Shown: in pieces, positions 36,215-45,466 of the stretch | Numbering within the stretch: the stretch's first letter is position 1 | Layout of the letters: every line of letters starts with the position of its first letter | Source of the DNA: a virus | IMG/VR virus record: IMGVR_UViG_3300023176_004727 | Coordinates: 1 to 64,000 of that record | Direction: 5' to 3' (one strand) | DNA: 64,000 nucleotides | The notes under the pieces: generated by a model | Seen by the model: the letters and a program-made list of their open reading frames with translations, nothing else | The model's database searches: none | What the model was told of the DNA's origin: nothing | Program-made: the position numbers and the translations under genes

Positions 36215-36680
36215 TATTTGTTGCTAGCCTTTCTTTGATTTCTGAAAGTATTGAAGACACTTTATTCGAGTTTAGATTTAGTTTTTTGCCAATAGCTCTA
36301 TTGGATTCGCCATTTCTCTTTAGTGTCACAATCTTTTCTTCAATTGTATTTTTTAAATTATAATAATCCAATACATCAGATTTGAGAATTTCTTCTGTTT
36401 CATCATAACTAAGGCTCTTTAATTCATTATAAATTAGTTCACGGCCAATCTTATTTTTTCTAATAAACTTTATCATATCATTCTTAGCACAGTGCGTAAT
36501 AAATGTTGAGACCCTTCCTCGTTCTGGATTGTATTTATTTGCACTTTTGCAAATTGCTAAAAATCCAACTTGGATTAGATCTTCTATGCTAAATGCCTTG
36601 TTTGGGATATAAAGAGAATTTGCAATACTGTAGATAAGGTTTTTGTTCTCTTCAATCATTTTTTCAACTTGAGAATCCAT
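36207..36680 (-). CDS. RNA polymerase sigma factor (sigma-70 family, phage type)
   Basis: 157 residues from ATG 36680, six bases after GGAGG and overlapping the SSB stop as TGATG. Region 2 is clear: IEDLIQVGFLAICKSANKYN then PERGRVSTFITHCAKNDMIK. Region 4 is a short HTH (IVTLKRNGESNRAIGKKLNL followed by NSNKVSSILSEI). Region 3 is replaced by a short acidic linker. Such small factors redirect host RNA polymerase to phage promoters, here most likely those of the late plus-strand virion genes. It is made from inside the replication operon, which would give the usual early-to-late order. Confidence 0.88.
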   Translation of the reverse strand: MDSQVEKMIEENKNLIYSIANSLYIPNKAFSIEDLIQVGFLAICKSANKYNPERGRVSTFITHCAKNDMIKFIRKNKIGRELIYNELKSLSYDETEEILKSDVLDYYNLKNTIEEKIVTLKRNGESNRAIGKKLNLNSNKVSSILSEIKERLATNNG

Positions 36681-37012
36681 CATCGTCCTCCGTACTTAAT
36701 AATCTTAAACTCGTTAATTCTAAAACAAATTAGCTCACTTGTTGGTGAACCACTATTATCATGAGATATTGATCTGGCCGTTGAATCTACTATCAAAATG
36801 TAATCGCCGGGATCGGCATTAGATTCGATGGTCAGTGCTGCACCACCCCATGCTTCAAAGTTCAAAAGTTCATAATCAATTTTTTTGTTTTTAGACTTTG
36901 TACTTCTTCTATTTTCTATTTTAAGCTGTAATGTTATTTTACAAATACTGGAATCGACATCTGTCTCAAAATTCTTGCTACGTATTTGCCCATAGAATAT
37001 GCACTTATTCAT
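36680..37012 (-). CDS. single-stranded DNA-binding protein, OB-fold (SSB 1)
   Basis: 110 residues. The pattern MNKCIFYGQIRSKNFETD then CKITLQLKIENRR, KKIDYELLNFEAWG, and GDYILIVDSTARSI follows the bacterial SSB/PriB OB fold (strand 1, strand 2-3 hairpin, 'w......a......kGd.v.v.G'). There is no acidic C-terminal tip. It sits between the polymerase C-terminal half and the sigma factor with an SD of GAGG. A second SSB-like gene is at 62396. Confidence 0.7.
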   Translation of the reverse strand: MNKCIFYGQIRSKNFETDVDSSICKITLQLKIENRRSTKSKNKKIDYELLNFEAWGGAALTIESNADPGDYILIVDSTARSISHDNSGSPTSELICFRINEFKIIKYGGR

Positions 37013-37021
37013 TTAACTGCC

Positions 37022-38581
37022 TCAAATGCTAAAAACTTTATCAATAATAAATGAATTTCTGGTTTTATCTTTTATTTGACCAGATAATAATACTGTGGCT
37101 CTATCGTATATTATATCTTTGTTTTGCTCGTATACATCAGGAAAAATAACAATATTTTCTAATTCTCCAGAATCATCTTCGGCAGATACAAAAGCCATGA
37201 TGTCGCCGTTCTTAGTTTTATGCTCTCTAACAGTTTTAATAATTACAGCAATAACACAATTGTCTGCTCTGCCATCTGTCAATTGTTTACATGTGGCATT
37301 TGCGTGACATGCATCTGAACAGGCGTTGAGTTCCGAGTGATTAATCGCATATCCAAGCAGCTTTTCTTCTATTCTAGCATATGTCATGGAGTTGTCAGCA
37401 AGATTCCTGCCGGGATTTTGAATTCTCATCAAGATATCCTCAATCTTCATGTATCGGCTCTGTGTAGATATAAATCCTCCATCCTTTTTAACTCCATAGG
37501 ATAGTAGATTTTTTACAATTTCTGCCGCTGTTAAATTATTAATATTGAGATGTTCTTGTATTGACTGCATTTCTTTCTTGGTAAAGTCAGAAAAGCAGTG
37601 AAACTCATGAATCATTTCCGTTCTTGATTTGCCAAGACCAGCAAACGCACCAACGCTAATTAAGTTTTCTATAGCTCTCTTATTTACATTAGGTAGTACA
37701 TGAACCAATAGGTTGGACCAGTTTATGCTTGAAATATTTGAGATACTATCCTTTAATTGTTGGAGATGAATTGCACCAACATTCTTGACGTTGCAAATGC
37801 CGAAATGAATAGCTGGAAACATACCATCGCGTTTTCCGAAAGTGAAGTTTTCCTCAAGTACTGAAATGCTTGGACCTTTGATTTCAAGACCTTCCGCTCT
37901 TGCTGCCATAATAAGTTGACGCTTTTCCATATCGGGATCAATCTTATCATCGGCATCTCGTAGCCAGTTTTTCATAAACCTGTCAACATAGTAATTTTTT
38001 ATATAAGCTGACCAATAGGCCATTTTAGCATATGCTACTGCATGAGATTTATTGAATGAATACCTAGCCGACTTTTCGATCATGTCAAAGATCTCAGTAG
38101 CCTTGCTTTCTTCAATATTATTTTGTTTAGATCCATCAATAAACTTGACGCGAACCTGCTTCATCAGATCCGCCTTCTTTTTACCAATAGCCTTGCGTAA
38201 GTCGTCTGCCTCTTTCAAGTTGAATCCAGCCATCTTAACAGCGATTTCCATCGCCTGTTCTTGATATACAATAACTCCGTAAGTTTCTTCAAGTAGCTTA
38301 TCAATAGCTGGATGCAGGCTTGGAACTTTATCTTTACCATGCTTTCTATCTACATAATGCTGGGTCATAGACTTTCCATCGACGAAAGCCTTTAAGGTTC
38401 CGGGTCTAATAATACTAATCAGTGCTGCTAATTCAAGAATATTATCAGGCTTCAGTGCCCTGCACCATGTCTTGCCAAGATGACTCTCAATTTGAAAGCA
38501 TCCCTTGACACGGCCTTCGCCAATCATATCCCAAACGGCACGATCATTTTCATTCAATTTTGTGATATCAATCTTCTGCAT
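37022..38581 (-). CDS. dnaE-C: DNA polymerase III alpha subunit, C-terminal half (split DnaE)
   Basis: 519 residues that begin where the bacterial DnaE finger domain begins (GRVKGCFQIES then LKPDNILELAALISIIRPG). It continues with YGVIVYQEQAMEIAVKMAGF, ADDLRKAIGKKK, and FNKSHAVAYAKMAYWSAYIK, all hallmark finger and little-finger motifs. A tandem HhH region follows (KRAIENLISVGAFAGLG), then an OB fold near the C-terminus (KNGDIMAFVSAEDDSGELEN). The palm with the catalytic aspartates is on the separate gene at 39286. The two chains must pair to make an enzyme. No intein residue is seen at either end. SD AAGG before ATG 38581. Confidence 0.9.
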   Translation of the reverse strand: MQKIDITKLNENDRAVWDMIGEGRVKGCFQIESHLGKTWCRALKPDNILELAALISIIRPGTLKAFVDGKSMTQHYVDRKHGKDKVPSLHPAIDKLLEETYGVIVYQEQAMEIAVKMAGFNLKEADDLRKAIGKKKADLMKQVRVKFIDGSKQNNIEESKATEIFDMIEKSARYSFNKSHAVAYAKMAYWSAYIKNYYVDRFMKNWLRDADDKIDPDMEKRQLIMAARAEGLEIKGPSISVLEENFTFGKRDGMFPAIHFGICNVKNVGAIHLQQLKDSISNISSINWSNLLVHVLPNVNKRAIENLISVGAFAGLGKSRTEMIHEFHCFSDFTKKEMQSIQEHLNINNLTAAEIVKNLLSYGVKKDGGFISTQSRYMKIEDILMRIQNPGRNLADNSMTYARIEEKLLGYAINHSELNACSDACHANATCKQLTDGRADNCVIAVIIKTVREHKTKNGDIMAFVSAEDDSGELENIVIFPDVYEQNKDIIYDRATVLLSGQIKDKTRNSFIIDKVFSI

Positions 38582-38618
38582 CTTTATTGACCTTGTTATT
38601 TTTTTTCTTTATGTTCAA

Positions 38619-39299
38619 TCATGCAAATGCACCCTTAAACGTTTTACGAGACGCTGTGCTTCTTAACATTCTCATAGTTCTACAGAATAATTCCGCTGTC
38701 ATAATAACGTCGGACATTGCATCATGTGCCGTCCCTTTATCGTAACCCATATATCCACGGACAAGATTATCGGCAGAAAGTGAATTCACATCTTTATTGT
38801 TTTCAAACAATGCAAACATAAAGTCAAGCATGTCAATGCTATGAATTCGATTGAACAAATCCTGCTCGCCACGCTTGTTATCTACAGGTCCAAAATTCCA
38901 CGGATCTGTCGTACATAGGCGATTCACGATGATAGAGTCAAAACCCTTGATATTATATCCTACAGATACTGGTGCCGACCAATTACTTCCTTTGAAGTTG
39001 TACTGATTGACGTAATCTGTAAAGTTTTTCCAGACGGCTTTAATAGTTGGTGCCTTCTTTAGCATTTCTGCGGTCTTTCCGTGAACTGCAACGGCACCAT
39101 CTTCAAGCGGGTCAACACCAAGTGTTTCACACTTTTTTATGTTTAGCTCTGGCTTCATTAAAGACTGAAACTCGGAACCTTCTTTGATTTCAAGTTTACG
39201 ACCATGAACAACAACAGCGGCAATCTGTACGGGTTGTGTTGTGTACGGATTAGCTGATGTAGTTTCAAAGTCATAAACAATGTAGTCACGATAATTCAT
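38619..39299 (-). CDS. DnaQ-like 3'-5' proofreading exonuclease
   Basis: Start ATG 39299 has GAGGAAATT upstream and lies 14 bases inside the end of the DnaE N-terminal gene; an upstream TTG is less likely. 226 residues of the DEDDh type: YDFETTSA (D and E of motif I), SVGYNIKGFDSIIVNRL (motif II), and THDAMSDVIMTAELF (motif III with the His and final Asp). It should remove mismatched 3' ends for the polymerase whose two halves flank it, acting as the epsilon subunit does in bacteria. Confidence 0.88.
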   Translation of the reverse strand: MNYRDYIVYDFETTSANPYTTQPVQIAAVVVHGRKLEIKEGSEFQSLMKPELNIKKCETLGVDPLEDGAVAVHGKTAEMLKKAPTIKAVWKNFTDYVNQYNFKGSNWSAPVSVGYNIKGFDSIIVNRLCTTDPWNFGPVDNKRGEQDLFNRIHSIDMLDFMFALFENNKDVNSLSADNLVRGYMGYDKGTAHDAMSDVIMTAELFCRTMRMLRSTASRKTFKGAFA

Positions 39300-41124
39300 A
39301 ATTAATTTCCTCAACAGTATTTGAAATTTTCTCCAGAAGAGAAACGCCTAAAATGTCAAATTTAACACATCCAATAGCTTCTAAGTCGCCCATTTCCATG
39401 CCCGCAATTTGCTCGGAACTACGAGATGATTTTACCATAGGGCAGATTTTTGTCAAGTCATCAGATGCAATTACAACGCCAGCAGCATGTTTGCCTTGAG
39501 TTTTGAAGACGCCTTCCATACGCATTGCCTGCTCAAACACCTTAGCATACTCGCCTTGTAGAGTATCGTCATCGTCAAGCCAGCAGTAATCAATTAGAGA
39601 ATTCCTGTCATTTTCCAAAGCCCAGCGAATTACTGATGGATTATCCATTTCTTCCAGCAGGTCGGAAATGGCAGCTTCGTTTGGAATCCTCTCCGTAATC
39701 TTATTCATTTCGTCAAAACTGCACGACTCATTGACTCTTAACACTTCCTTCAAAATAGACCTTCCTGCAAGTCTACCAAATGTAAGCATCTGGCAAACTT
39801 GACTATCGCCATATTTATTCTTTAGATATTCGACAACCTTATCACGGTACGATGGCGGAAAGTCAATGTCGATATCGGGAAGTGATACATGATCTTCAGT
39901 ATTTCTACCTTCATTATAGAATCGTTCAAAAATCAAGCCATATTCAATTGGGTCGATTAGAGTAATTCCTGTGAGATAGCATACTAATGATCCACCACCA
40001 GAACCTCGACCGGGACCAACCAAGCATCCTTGATCTCTAAAATAGTTAACATAATCTTGAACGATTAAGAAGTATCCGGCAAGATTTGCCTTTTCGATAA
40101 CCTCTAACTCTTTAAGTACACGATCTTTATATATATCATATTTATATGGATCTACTCCAGTCATAATGAGACGTTTCCATCCCTTACGACATAGCTCCTT
40201 TAGATATTCATCTTCAGTGCTTCCATCCGGAGTTTCAAAGTTTGGCAGCTTAGGTTTGGATAGGATATTAATGTCGGCACACAATTCAGTAATCTTGTCA
40301 AGATTATCTACCTGTTCTGAACTGTATGCTGCTTCAATAGCTTCTCTAGTCTTGATATGGTATGAGCTACTCCTAATAAATTTAAGCAAGTCGATATCTT
40401 TAGCATTGCTAATCTTATCGGCAAGTTGACGCATAGTTGTCTTCAGCTTAGTACAGATTAATACGCGATGATCAACAGCATCTTTTCTTTCGGGATAATA
40501 ACTTGATGTATTCGGAATTACATTGTCATAGACGGATAGAATGTCAGACATTACCTTGGAGATCGGGAAAGTATCTGAGTCAAGATTGTTGACTTCTAGA
40601 TAATAATGAGCAAATGTTTGATGCATCAACGCTATTTCATCATTGAGTATTTCTTTCCAGTTATTGTCAATGCATGACTTAACCATTTCAATATCGGCAG
40701 CATCAAAGATGCAGTCTATATTTGGAAATAGTTTATTAAATAGCTTACTACCGACATAGCCATCAATGCAGATAAAGTTGTCTGGATTAATGCTTTGTGT
40801 CAAATCGGCAAATGAAATTTTTGGAGTGCCATCATGGTTATCTTTAGAATTGGCCTGAGATATAACTCCAAGTAAATCATCCCATGCTTCAATATTTCTA
40901 CATACAAGAGTTAGTCTTGAATTATCATCTAAGATAATCTCAGATCCAATGAGCGGGGTGATATCTTCCTTTTTACATGCTTGTATGAAATTAACGCAGC
41001 CGCTAATCGTGGCTACATCAGTAATTCCAGCATATCTATATCCAGCATCTTTGCAGGCTTTGGCAATCTGCTTAGATCGAGATGTAGACATAAGTAATGA
41101 ATAATGGCTGTGATTTCTAATCAT
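39286..41124 (-). CDS. dnaE-N: DNA polymerase III alpha subunit, N-terminal half (split DnaE)
   Basis: 612 residues: PHP domain (MIRNHSHYSLLMSTSR at the start), then the palm. VGPGRGSGGGSLVCYLTGIT and SLPDIDIDFPPSYRD (catalytic Asp pair near residues 417-419) are clear, with the third Asp in CVKFDILGVSLLEKI near residue 588. The chain stops 24 residues later, just before the fingers, which are encoded at 37022. In the PHP domain ITDVATISG replaces the usual ITDHGN..G, so one metal ligand is missing and PHP nuclease activity is unlikely. ATG 41124 follows AAGGA. Confidence 0.9.
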   Translation of the reverse strand: MIRNHSHYSLLMSTSRSKQIAKACKDAGYRYAGITDVATISGCVNFIQACKKEDITPLIGSEIILDDNSRLTLVCRNIEAWDDLLGVISQANSKDNHDGTPKISFADLTQSINPDNFICIDGYVGSKLFNKLFPNIDCIFDAADIEMVKSCIDNNWKEILNDEIALMHQTFAHYYLEVNNLDSDTFPISKVMSDILSVYDNVIPNTSSYYPERKDAVDHRVLICTKLKTTMRQLADKISNAKDIDLLKFIRSSSYHIKTREAIEAAYSSEQVDNLDKITELCADINILSKPKLPNFETPDGSTEDEYLKELCRKGWKRLIMTGVDPYKYDIYKDRVLKELEVIEKANLAGYFLIVQDYVNYFRDQGCLVGPGRGSGGGSLVCYLTGITLIDPIEYGLIFERFYNEGRNTEDHVSLPDIDIDFPPSYRDKVVEYLKNKYGDSQVCQMLTFGRLAGRSILKEVLRVNESCSFDEMNKITERIPNEAAISDLLEEMDNPSVIRWALENDRNSLIDYCWLDDDDTLQGEYAKVFEQAMRMEGVFKTQGKHAAGVVIASDDLTKICPMVKSSRSSEQIAGMEMGDLEAIGCVKFDILGVSLLEKISNTVEEINYELS

Positions 41125-41156
41125 ATATCAATTCCTTACACTTACAGCAAGTTTTA

Positions 41157-42173
41157 CTAATTACTTTCATTATCTTCTCCAAGTCTACCTCCACCAGCAC
41201 CATATTTTCCAAGTTTATTCAAATTAGCATGTTCGCATACAACAGTGTTCATACCCTTAGATCTTATCAAATCATGGAAGTATTGGCAAGTAGTTTTTCC
41301 AGAATCTTGAAACTCTTCTGAAAATTTACACAATTTTGTACACTTCCAGTTTTGCTGATCTATAGAGAGTTGTCTCGGCAGGTCAACTGATCGGATGTAT
41401 TCAAACTTTTCCCGAAGCATGTCTTCTGCTTTCTTGTAATCCTCTTCGCTAAAGACAATATCAAAAACCCCGCCATTATTAACATAATAAATGGATACAT
41501 AGAAATTTCTTTCTGGGAAGAGATTCTTTAATGCGTAATAATAGAGTAGCAATTGTTTATCAGAGCAAAGATCTTCGTAGGTCTTTTCTTTACCTGTTGC
41601 CCAATTCAATCGCTTGCCGGTTTTATAATCCAAGACTTGGAAGTACAGATCATCCTCTTTGATAATTACGTCGATTGTGCCCTTGATAGAAAGATATCCA
41701 TCAAATACTTTGTCATTAATCTCATATCGGTACTTAGCCCAATCTTGCTTAATCTCAATATCAAAGAATTGCTCTGTGGCATTGATATTTTGATTTCTCG
41801 GGTCCATATAGCCATCATTGTAAGCTAATGCTTTGTATACCCATCCAATACATGTCTGTAGATCTTTTGGTCCTAAGCCAACATCTTCTTCATGATATTT
41901 GTAGTATTCAAAGCATAGCTCTGTAACGAATTCTATATCATCGCATTGAGCAAACGTTAAGTCCTGAATGTCATCATTCTTCAGTTTTCTTTTCTTCTCT
42001 TCTTGAGCCTTTTTCTTGTCAGCCAGTACCTGCATTACACGATGAAAGACCGTACCTAGTACGGCCTTTTTATTCGTTTTATCTTTCATGCCTAATACGT
42101 ACTGAAAGAAATATTTCATTTCGCACATCTCAAACGTGCCTAATGAACTGCTTCTATGGTAACATATAATCAT
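41157..42173 (-). CDS. RecB-family PD-(D/E)XK nuclease with iron-sulfur cysteines
   Basis: 338 residues. Core: GTVFHRVMQVLAD (helix with the family His), KGTIDVIIKEDDLYFQVLDY followed by KTGK (D...DYK active-site motif), then KQLLLYYYALKNLF (the QL.lYa motif). A cysteine at residue 17 and three more near 277-297 (KCTKLCKF...TTC) are spaced as in AddB, Cas4 and other nucleases that bind a 4Fe-4S cluster. Its role is probably end resection in phage recombination or degradation of host DNA. The start lacks a strong SD. Confidence 0.8.
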   Translation of the reverse strand: MIICYHRSSSLGTFEMCEMKYFFQYVLGMKDKTNKKAVLGTVFHRVMQVLADKKKAQEEKKRKLKNDDIQDLTFAQCDDIEFVTELCFEYYKYHEEDVGLGPKDLQTCIGWVYKALAYNDGYMDPRNQNINATEQFFDIEIKQDWAKYRYEINDKVFDGYLSIKGTIDVIIKEDDLYFQVLDYKTGKRLNWATGKEKTYEDLCSDKQLLLYYYALKNLFPERNFYVSIYYVNNGGVFDIVFSEEDYKKAEDMLREKFEYIRSVDLPRQLSIDQQNWKCTKLCKFSEEFQDSGKTTCQYFHDLIRSKGMNTVVCEHANLNKLGKYGAGGGRLGEDNESN

Positions 42174-42179
42174 ATTAAA

Positions 42180-43001
42180 TCACTTTATTGATGCGGTGTA
42201 CTTGCCCATTTCTCTGATCTTTTTGGTGACACCAAGGTTAATTAGTTCATCCAAGAATGCCTTGCATGATTGATTAATATCTAAATTTGAATTATCAATG
42301 ATTGCGTCAAACTTATTATAATTGTCTGCGTCAATTTCACTCTGATGAGTGCTTTCATAGAGTGAGCGAGTTAGTCTAATAACTTTTCCACCACGCTTTT
42401 GCACAGCCTCAATCTCATTTAAGAATCGACAGTCGCCAATAACAGCAATCTCTGGTTTATCAGCTTCAATTCTTCGAAAGCAATTTTCCAACCAGATTGG
42501 CTGGTACATTTTACGCATAACGTCTGTGCCAAAGAATTGCATGAACTCACGAGCGGTCATTGGTCCCTTATGATGACATATCTTACCGTTGGGACCAATA
42601 TCGCTAGTATCTCCCGGCATATTTTCCCATAATAGATGCTCCTGAATCTGATTCTTTTGTTCGTCTGTTCCATAGACACATTCTGGTGGAATATTAAATA
42701 GCATAACACAGATTTCTTTTAATGAATCTGCGAAATTATAGCCGCGAATAAGAGGCCAAATTCTACGAGAGGCATATTGGAAAAATTCATCCGTATGCTG
42801 CTGTAGATCAAGAACTCCAAGTTCTTCAAACTCTTTTCCATTTTCATCATGAAAAGTACAGTTTACCACAAGCTCCCCTTCCGGGGAAATTAGAAACTTT
42901 TCAACAATATCATGGCGTTTCATCTCATGACCATGTAGATAGTTGGAAAGAGTAGTCTTTCCTGATTGCTTTTTACCGCATAATGCAATGATCTGTGTCA
43001 T
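42180..43001 (-). CDS. deoxynucleoside monophosphate kinase
   Basis: 273 residues from ATG 43001 (TGATG overlap with the primase stop). P-loop ALCGKKQSGKTTLSNYL at the N-terminus. Later motifs FADSLKEICVMLFNI, TAREFMQFFGTDVMR and AVIGDCRFLNEIEAVQKRGG with VIRLTRS match T4 gene 1-type dNMP kinases, a little longer than the T4 enzyme. It converts dNMPs, for instance from host DNA breakdown, to dNDPs, feeding the ribonucleotide reductase and polymerase of the same operon. Confidence 0.82.
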   Translation of the reverse strand: MTQIIALCGKKQSGKTTLSNYLHGHEMKRHDIVEKFLISPEGELVVNCTFHDENGKEFEELGVLDLQQHTDEFFQYASRRIWPLIRGYNFADSLKEICVMLFNIPPECVYGTDEQKNQIQEHLLWENMPGDTSDIGPNGKICHHKGPMTAREFMQFFGTDVMRKMYQPIWLENCFRRIEADKPEIAVIGDCRFLNEIEAVQKRGGKVIRLTRSLYESTHQSEIDADNYNKFDAIIDNSNLDINQSCKAFLDELINLGVTKKIREMGKYTASIK

Positions 43002-44005
43002 CAAAATTTTCCTTGAATTTGAGGCTTGATTAGTTCATTGACTTCATTGACTGTCATATCGCCAATGTCGTTTTTGGGAATTTCCACAGTATAAATATTA
43101 AATAAAAGTTTCAATCGCTCATATATGTCTCTTTTACAAGCGTCACCCGCTTTATCATTGTCAGACATAATAATCACATTTGAAACGCCGGTCTTTTGAA
43201 TCAGAAATTCTTGAGCATCGCTAATCTTTGAACCGAATATTCCAACGGCATTTCTAATACCAGATTCCCAAAGACGGATAACATCGCCTTGTCCCTCTGC
43301 TAGTATTATAGTCGCACTTCTACTAATATGCTCAATTGCTTTTCCGTAATTATACAAAAAGTTGGATTTATTGAATCCCTTTTGGTTAATCCATTTTCTA
43401 GGGTCATTACCTATAGTTCTACCGACGCATCCAACCATGTACTCATCATTCTCATCGTACACTGGAAATACAATACGCTTGTACATTTGACTATCGGGCC
43501 TAGTGCATAATCCTACATCAAAAAGATCTAGTGCTTCTTGAGAGAATCCTCTATTGATATAGTATTGTGCAGGAAAGGTAAGGTGTTTCCTTACCGTAGA
43601 TCTTGTTATCTTATTTTGTAGTTTCTCAACTTTTCTTGTATTTTTCAGTAATTTATCTAGTGCTTCTGATGACTTATAAGTAATTGAAATGTCTATTTTT
43701 ACGCCAGAGCAAAAATCTTGACAGAACTTAATAACTTCTGGAAACTTATAAGGTTTTTTGAATTTATTCTCAAGGAGCATCCAGACTAAAGAAATAATAT
43801 CATTAGTTGACTTCTCATTGTGACATCCCTGAGTATTACAAAACCATTTACCGCAGTGATCTTCATGATCTTCGTCAATATTGATATTGAATGCAGTAAC
43901 ATTGTCTCCTTCATGGACTGGACAAGAACTTATCAGTAGGTTATGTGACTCGTAATATTCATTAATTTCAAAAAAGGCAAAGAAATCAAAAATCTTCTTC
44001 ACCAT
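43001..44005 (-). CDS. DnaG-type primase
   Basis: I take ATG 44005 (MVKKIFDFFAFF), after AAGAGGAAG; upstream in-frame ATGs lie inside the helicase gene. 334 residues. An N-terminal zinc finger is formed by CPVHEGDN, CGKWFCNTQGCH. A TOPRIM core follows: TIILAEGQGDVIRLWESGIR (motif with E and G) and NVIIMSDNDKAGDACKRDI (DxD). FPVYDENDEYMVGCVGR precedes it as in DnaG. There is no C-terminal helicase-binding domain of normal length. It makes RNA primers and is coupled to DnaB by a 20-base overlap. Confidence 0.85.
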   Translation of the reverse strand: MVKKIFDFFAFFEINEYYESHNLLISSCPVHEGDNVTAFNINIDEDHEDHCGKWFCNTQGCHNEKSTNDIISLVWMLLENKFKKPYKFPEVIKFCQDFCSGVKIDISITYKSSEALDKLLKNTRKVEKLQNKITRSTVRKHLTFPAQYYINRGFSQEALDLFDVGLCTRPDSQMYKRIVFPVYDENDEYMVGCVGRTIGNDPRKWINQKGFNKSNFLYNYGKAIEHISRSATIILAEGQGDVIRLWESGIRNAVGIFGSKISDAQEFLIQKTGVSNVIIMSDNDKAGDACKRDIYERLKLLFNIYTVEIPKNDIGDMTVNEVNELIKPQIQGKF

Positions 44006-45464
44006 CTTCCTCTTCAAAATTCGCATTTTGCGAATTTGCAAATCCTTGTTGATTGTTGTTTGCATTACTCTTAATCTCTCTAATAGTGCCAACTTCTCTT
44101 ACTTTTGCAAACTTGCCGTCCATTTGCAAGCATATATAACCTTCGTCTTCCATTCCGGGTCCATGTCTGGAAACAATTGGTATAAGTTTTTTATTTCCAT
44201 TGTTTATTCCATCCGTAACTTTTTCTTCATCTGACTTATCCTTGAAGATTGAGAATGAAGTACAGAGCCAAACTAAACGGTCAGATCCGGAAACTACATC
44301 TGTAGATTCCTTGGTAATACCATCTCTATTAAGCTGCACAAATGACAAACACGGGCAATCATTCTCTACACAAAAATTATGCAGTGAAGTGATCTGAAAA
44401 CCGAGAACTTGGAATTCTGCAAGATTGTTATTAATACTAGAAGATGTCATCAGTTTTAGATAGTCATAAATAATCACGCAGTCATTTAGTCTTCCTGTTT
44501 CATCATAGCCAACTCTCTTTAATAGCCATCTTTTGATAATAGATAGTGTTTCATCAAATGGTCTACCAGCAATGCTAATATAGTCATAAGGTATAGATTC
44601 AATAGTCTCTACAGATTTTGTCACAGAGTCTACTTTTTCAGGATCTGTAGCAAATTTACCGGATGCAACATCATTAATTTCAACACCGCTTTTATTTGCA
44701 ATGATTCTATTCCAGTGATCTTCTGTGCTCATTTCTGTATCAAGCATAAGTACTGGTATATCATACTCTCCAGCAATATGCAAGGCAATATTATCGGCAA
44801 GTACAGATTTTCCAGTTTTGGGACGAGCAGCAATCAGGTCTACGCATTTTCGACGCAAGCCGCCTCCAATAGCCTTATCGAATGCACTCATACCAGTTGG
44901 AATACCAATAGACTTGCCATCATTATTCTTGATATGTTCTAGATATGCATGGATGCCTTCGCCAATAGATTTTGGAGAAAGATCATCTTCCTTCATGAAG
45001 GATAGACATACATCTTGAATAGGGTTTTCTGCAATCGACAAAATGCTGGCGATGTCCTCATCTCCAGTAACTTTGTTCAGGTTTAAATAAATGTCTCTGA
45101 GCTTACCCTGCATGATTCTGGCAAATTCAAGCCTCTTTAGTTTTTTGGCGTGCTCTGCGACATTATTAATATTAACCGGAGTATTCATAACTCCAGTGAT
45201 ATGTTTTAGCATATCATTTTTTTCAACAAATTCGTCTAGGTTTAGACTCTTTGCTGATGACAGGATCTCTGTATAACCAACAACATCTCCACTTTCGAAT
45301 GAATGCTTAATGCACTTATATAGGACTTTGTTATTTTCGATTGTGAAACTCTCTTCATTTACGAAGAGTTCAACTTCTAGTAAGCATTCCTTACCATGCT
45401 GTAAAAGTCCGGCAAGAACAGCACGTTCAGAAGCTACATTTTTCAAATCGGTTTCTTTAGACAC
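43986..45464 (-). CDS. replicative DNA helicase, DnaB family
   Basis: I choose GTG 45464: it has GGAG nine bases upstream and follows the previous stop by two bases. ATG codons further up lie inside the preceding gene. 492 residues: N-terminal helical domain (ASERAVLAGLLQHG), linker, then RecA-like core with IPTGMSAFDKAIGGGLRRK, Walker A AARPKTGKSVLADN, LMLDTEMSTEDHWNR, Walker B CVIIYDYLKLM and a SFVQLNRDG sensor. SRHGPGMEDEGYICLQMDG is the end of the core. It unwinds DNA at the fork and should carry the primase next to it. The C-terminus is acidic (FEEEDGEEDF), perhaps a binding tail. Confidence 0.88.
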   Translation of the reverse strand: MSKETDLKNVASERAVLAGLLQHGKECLLEVELFVNEESFTIENNKVLYKCIKHSFESGDVVGYTEILSSAKSLNLDEFVEKNDMLKHITGVMNTPVNINNVAEHAKKLKRLEFARIMQGKLRDIYLNLNKVTGDEDIASILSIAENPIQDVCLSFMKEDDLSPKSIGEGIHAYLEHIKNNDGKSIGIPTGMSAFDKAIGGGLRRKCVDLIAARPKTGKSVLADNIALHIAGEYDIPVLMLDTEMSTEDHWNRIIANKSGVEINDVASGKFATDPEKVDSVTKSVETIESIPYDYISIAGRPFDETLSIIKRWLLKRVGYDETGRLNDCVIIYDYLKLMTSSSINNNLAEFQVLGFQITSLHNFCVENDCPCLSFVQLNRDGITKESTDVVSGSDRLVWLCTSFSIFKDKSDEEKVTDGINNGNKKLIPIVSRHGPGMEDEGYICLQMDGKFAKVREVGTIREIKSNANNNQQGFANSQNANFEEEDGEEDF

Positions 45465-45466
45465 TA

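Noticed and set aside
37022-41124. Split intein at the DNA polymerase break
   Set aside because: The N-terminal half ends NTVEEINYELS and the C-terminal half begins MQKIDITKL. Neither carries intein blocks, a Cys/Ser splice residue or the terminal HN.
39286-41124. Active PHP exonuclease in the polymerase
   Set aside because: A metal ligand is replaced (ITDVATISG) and a DnaQ gene is present.
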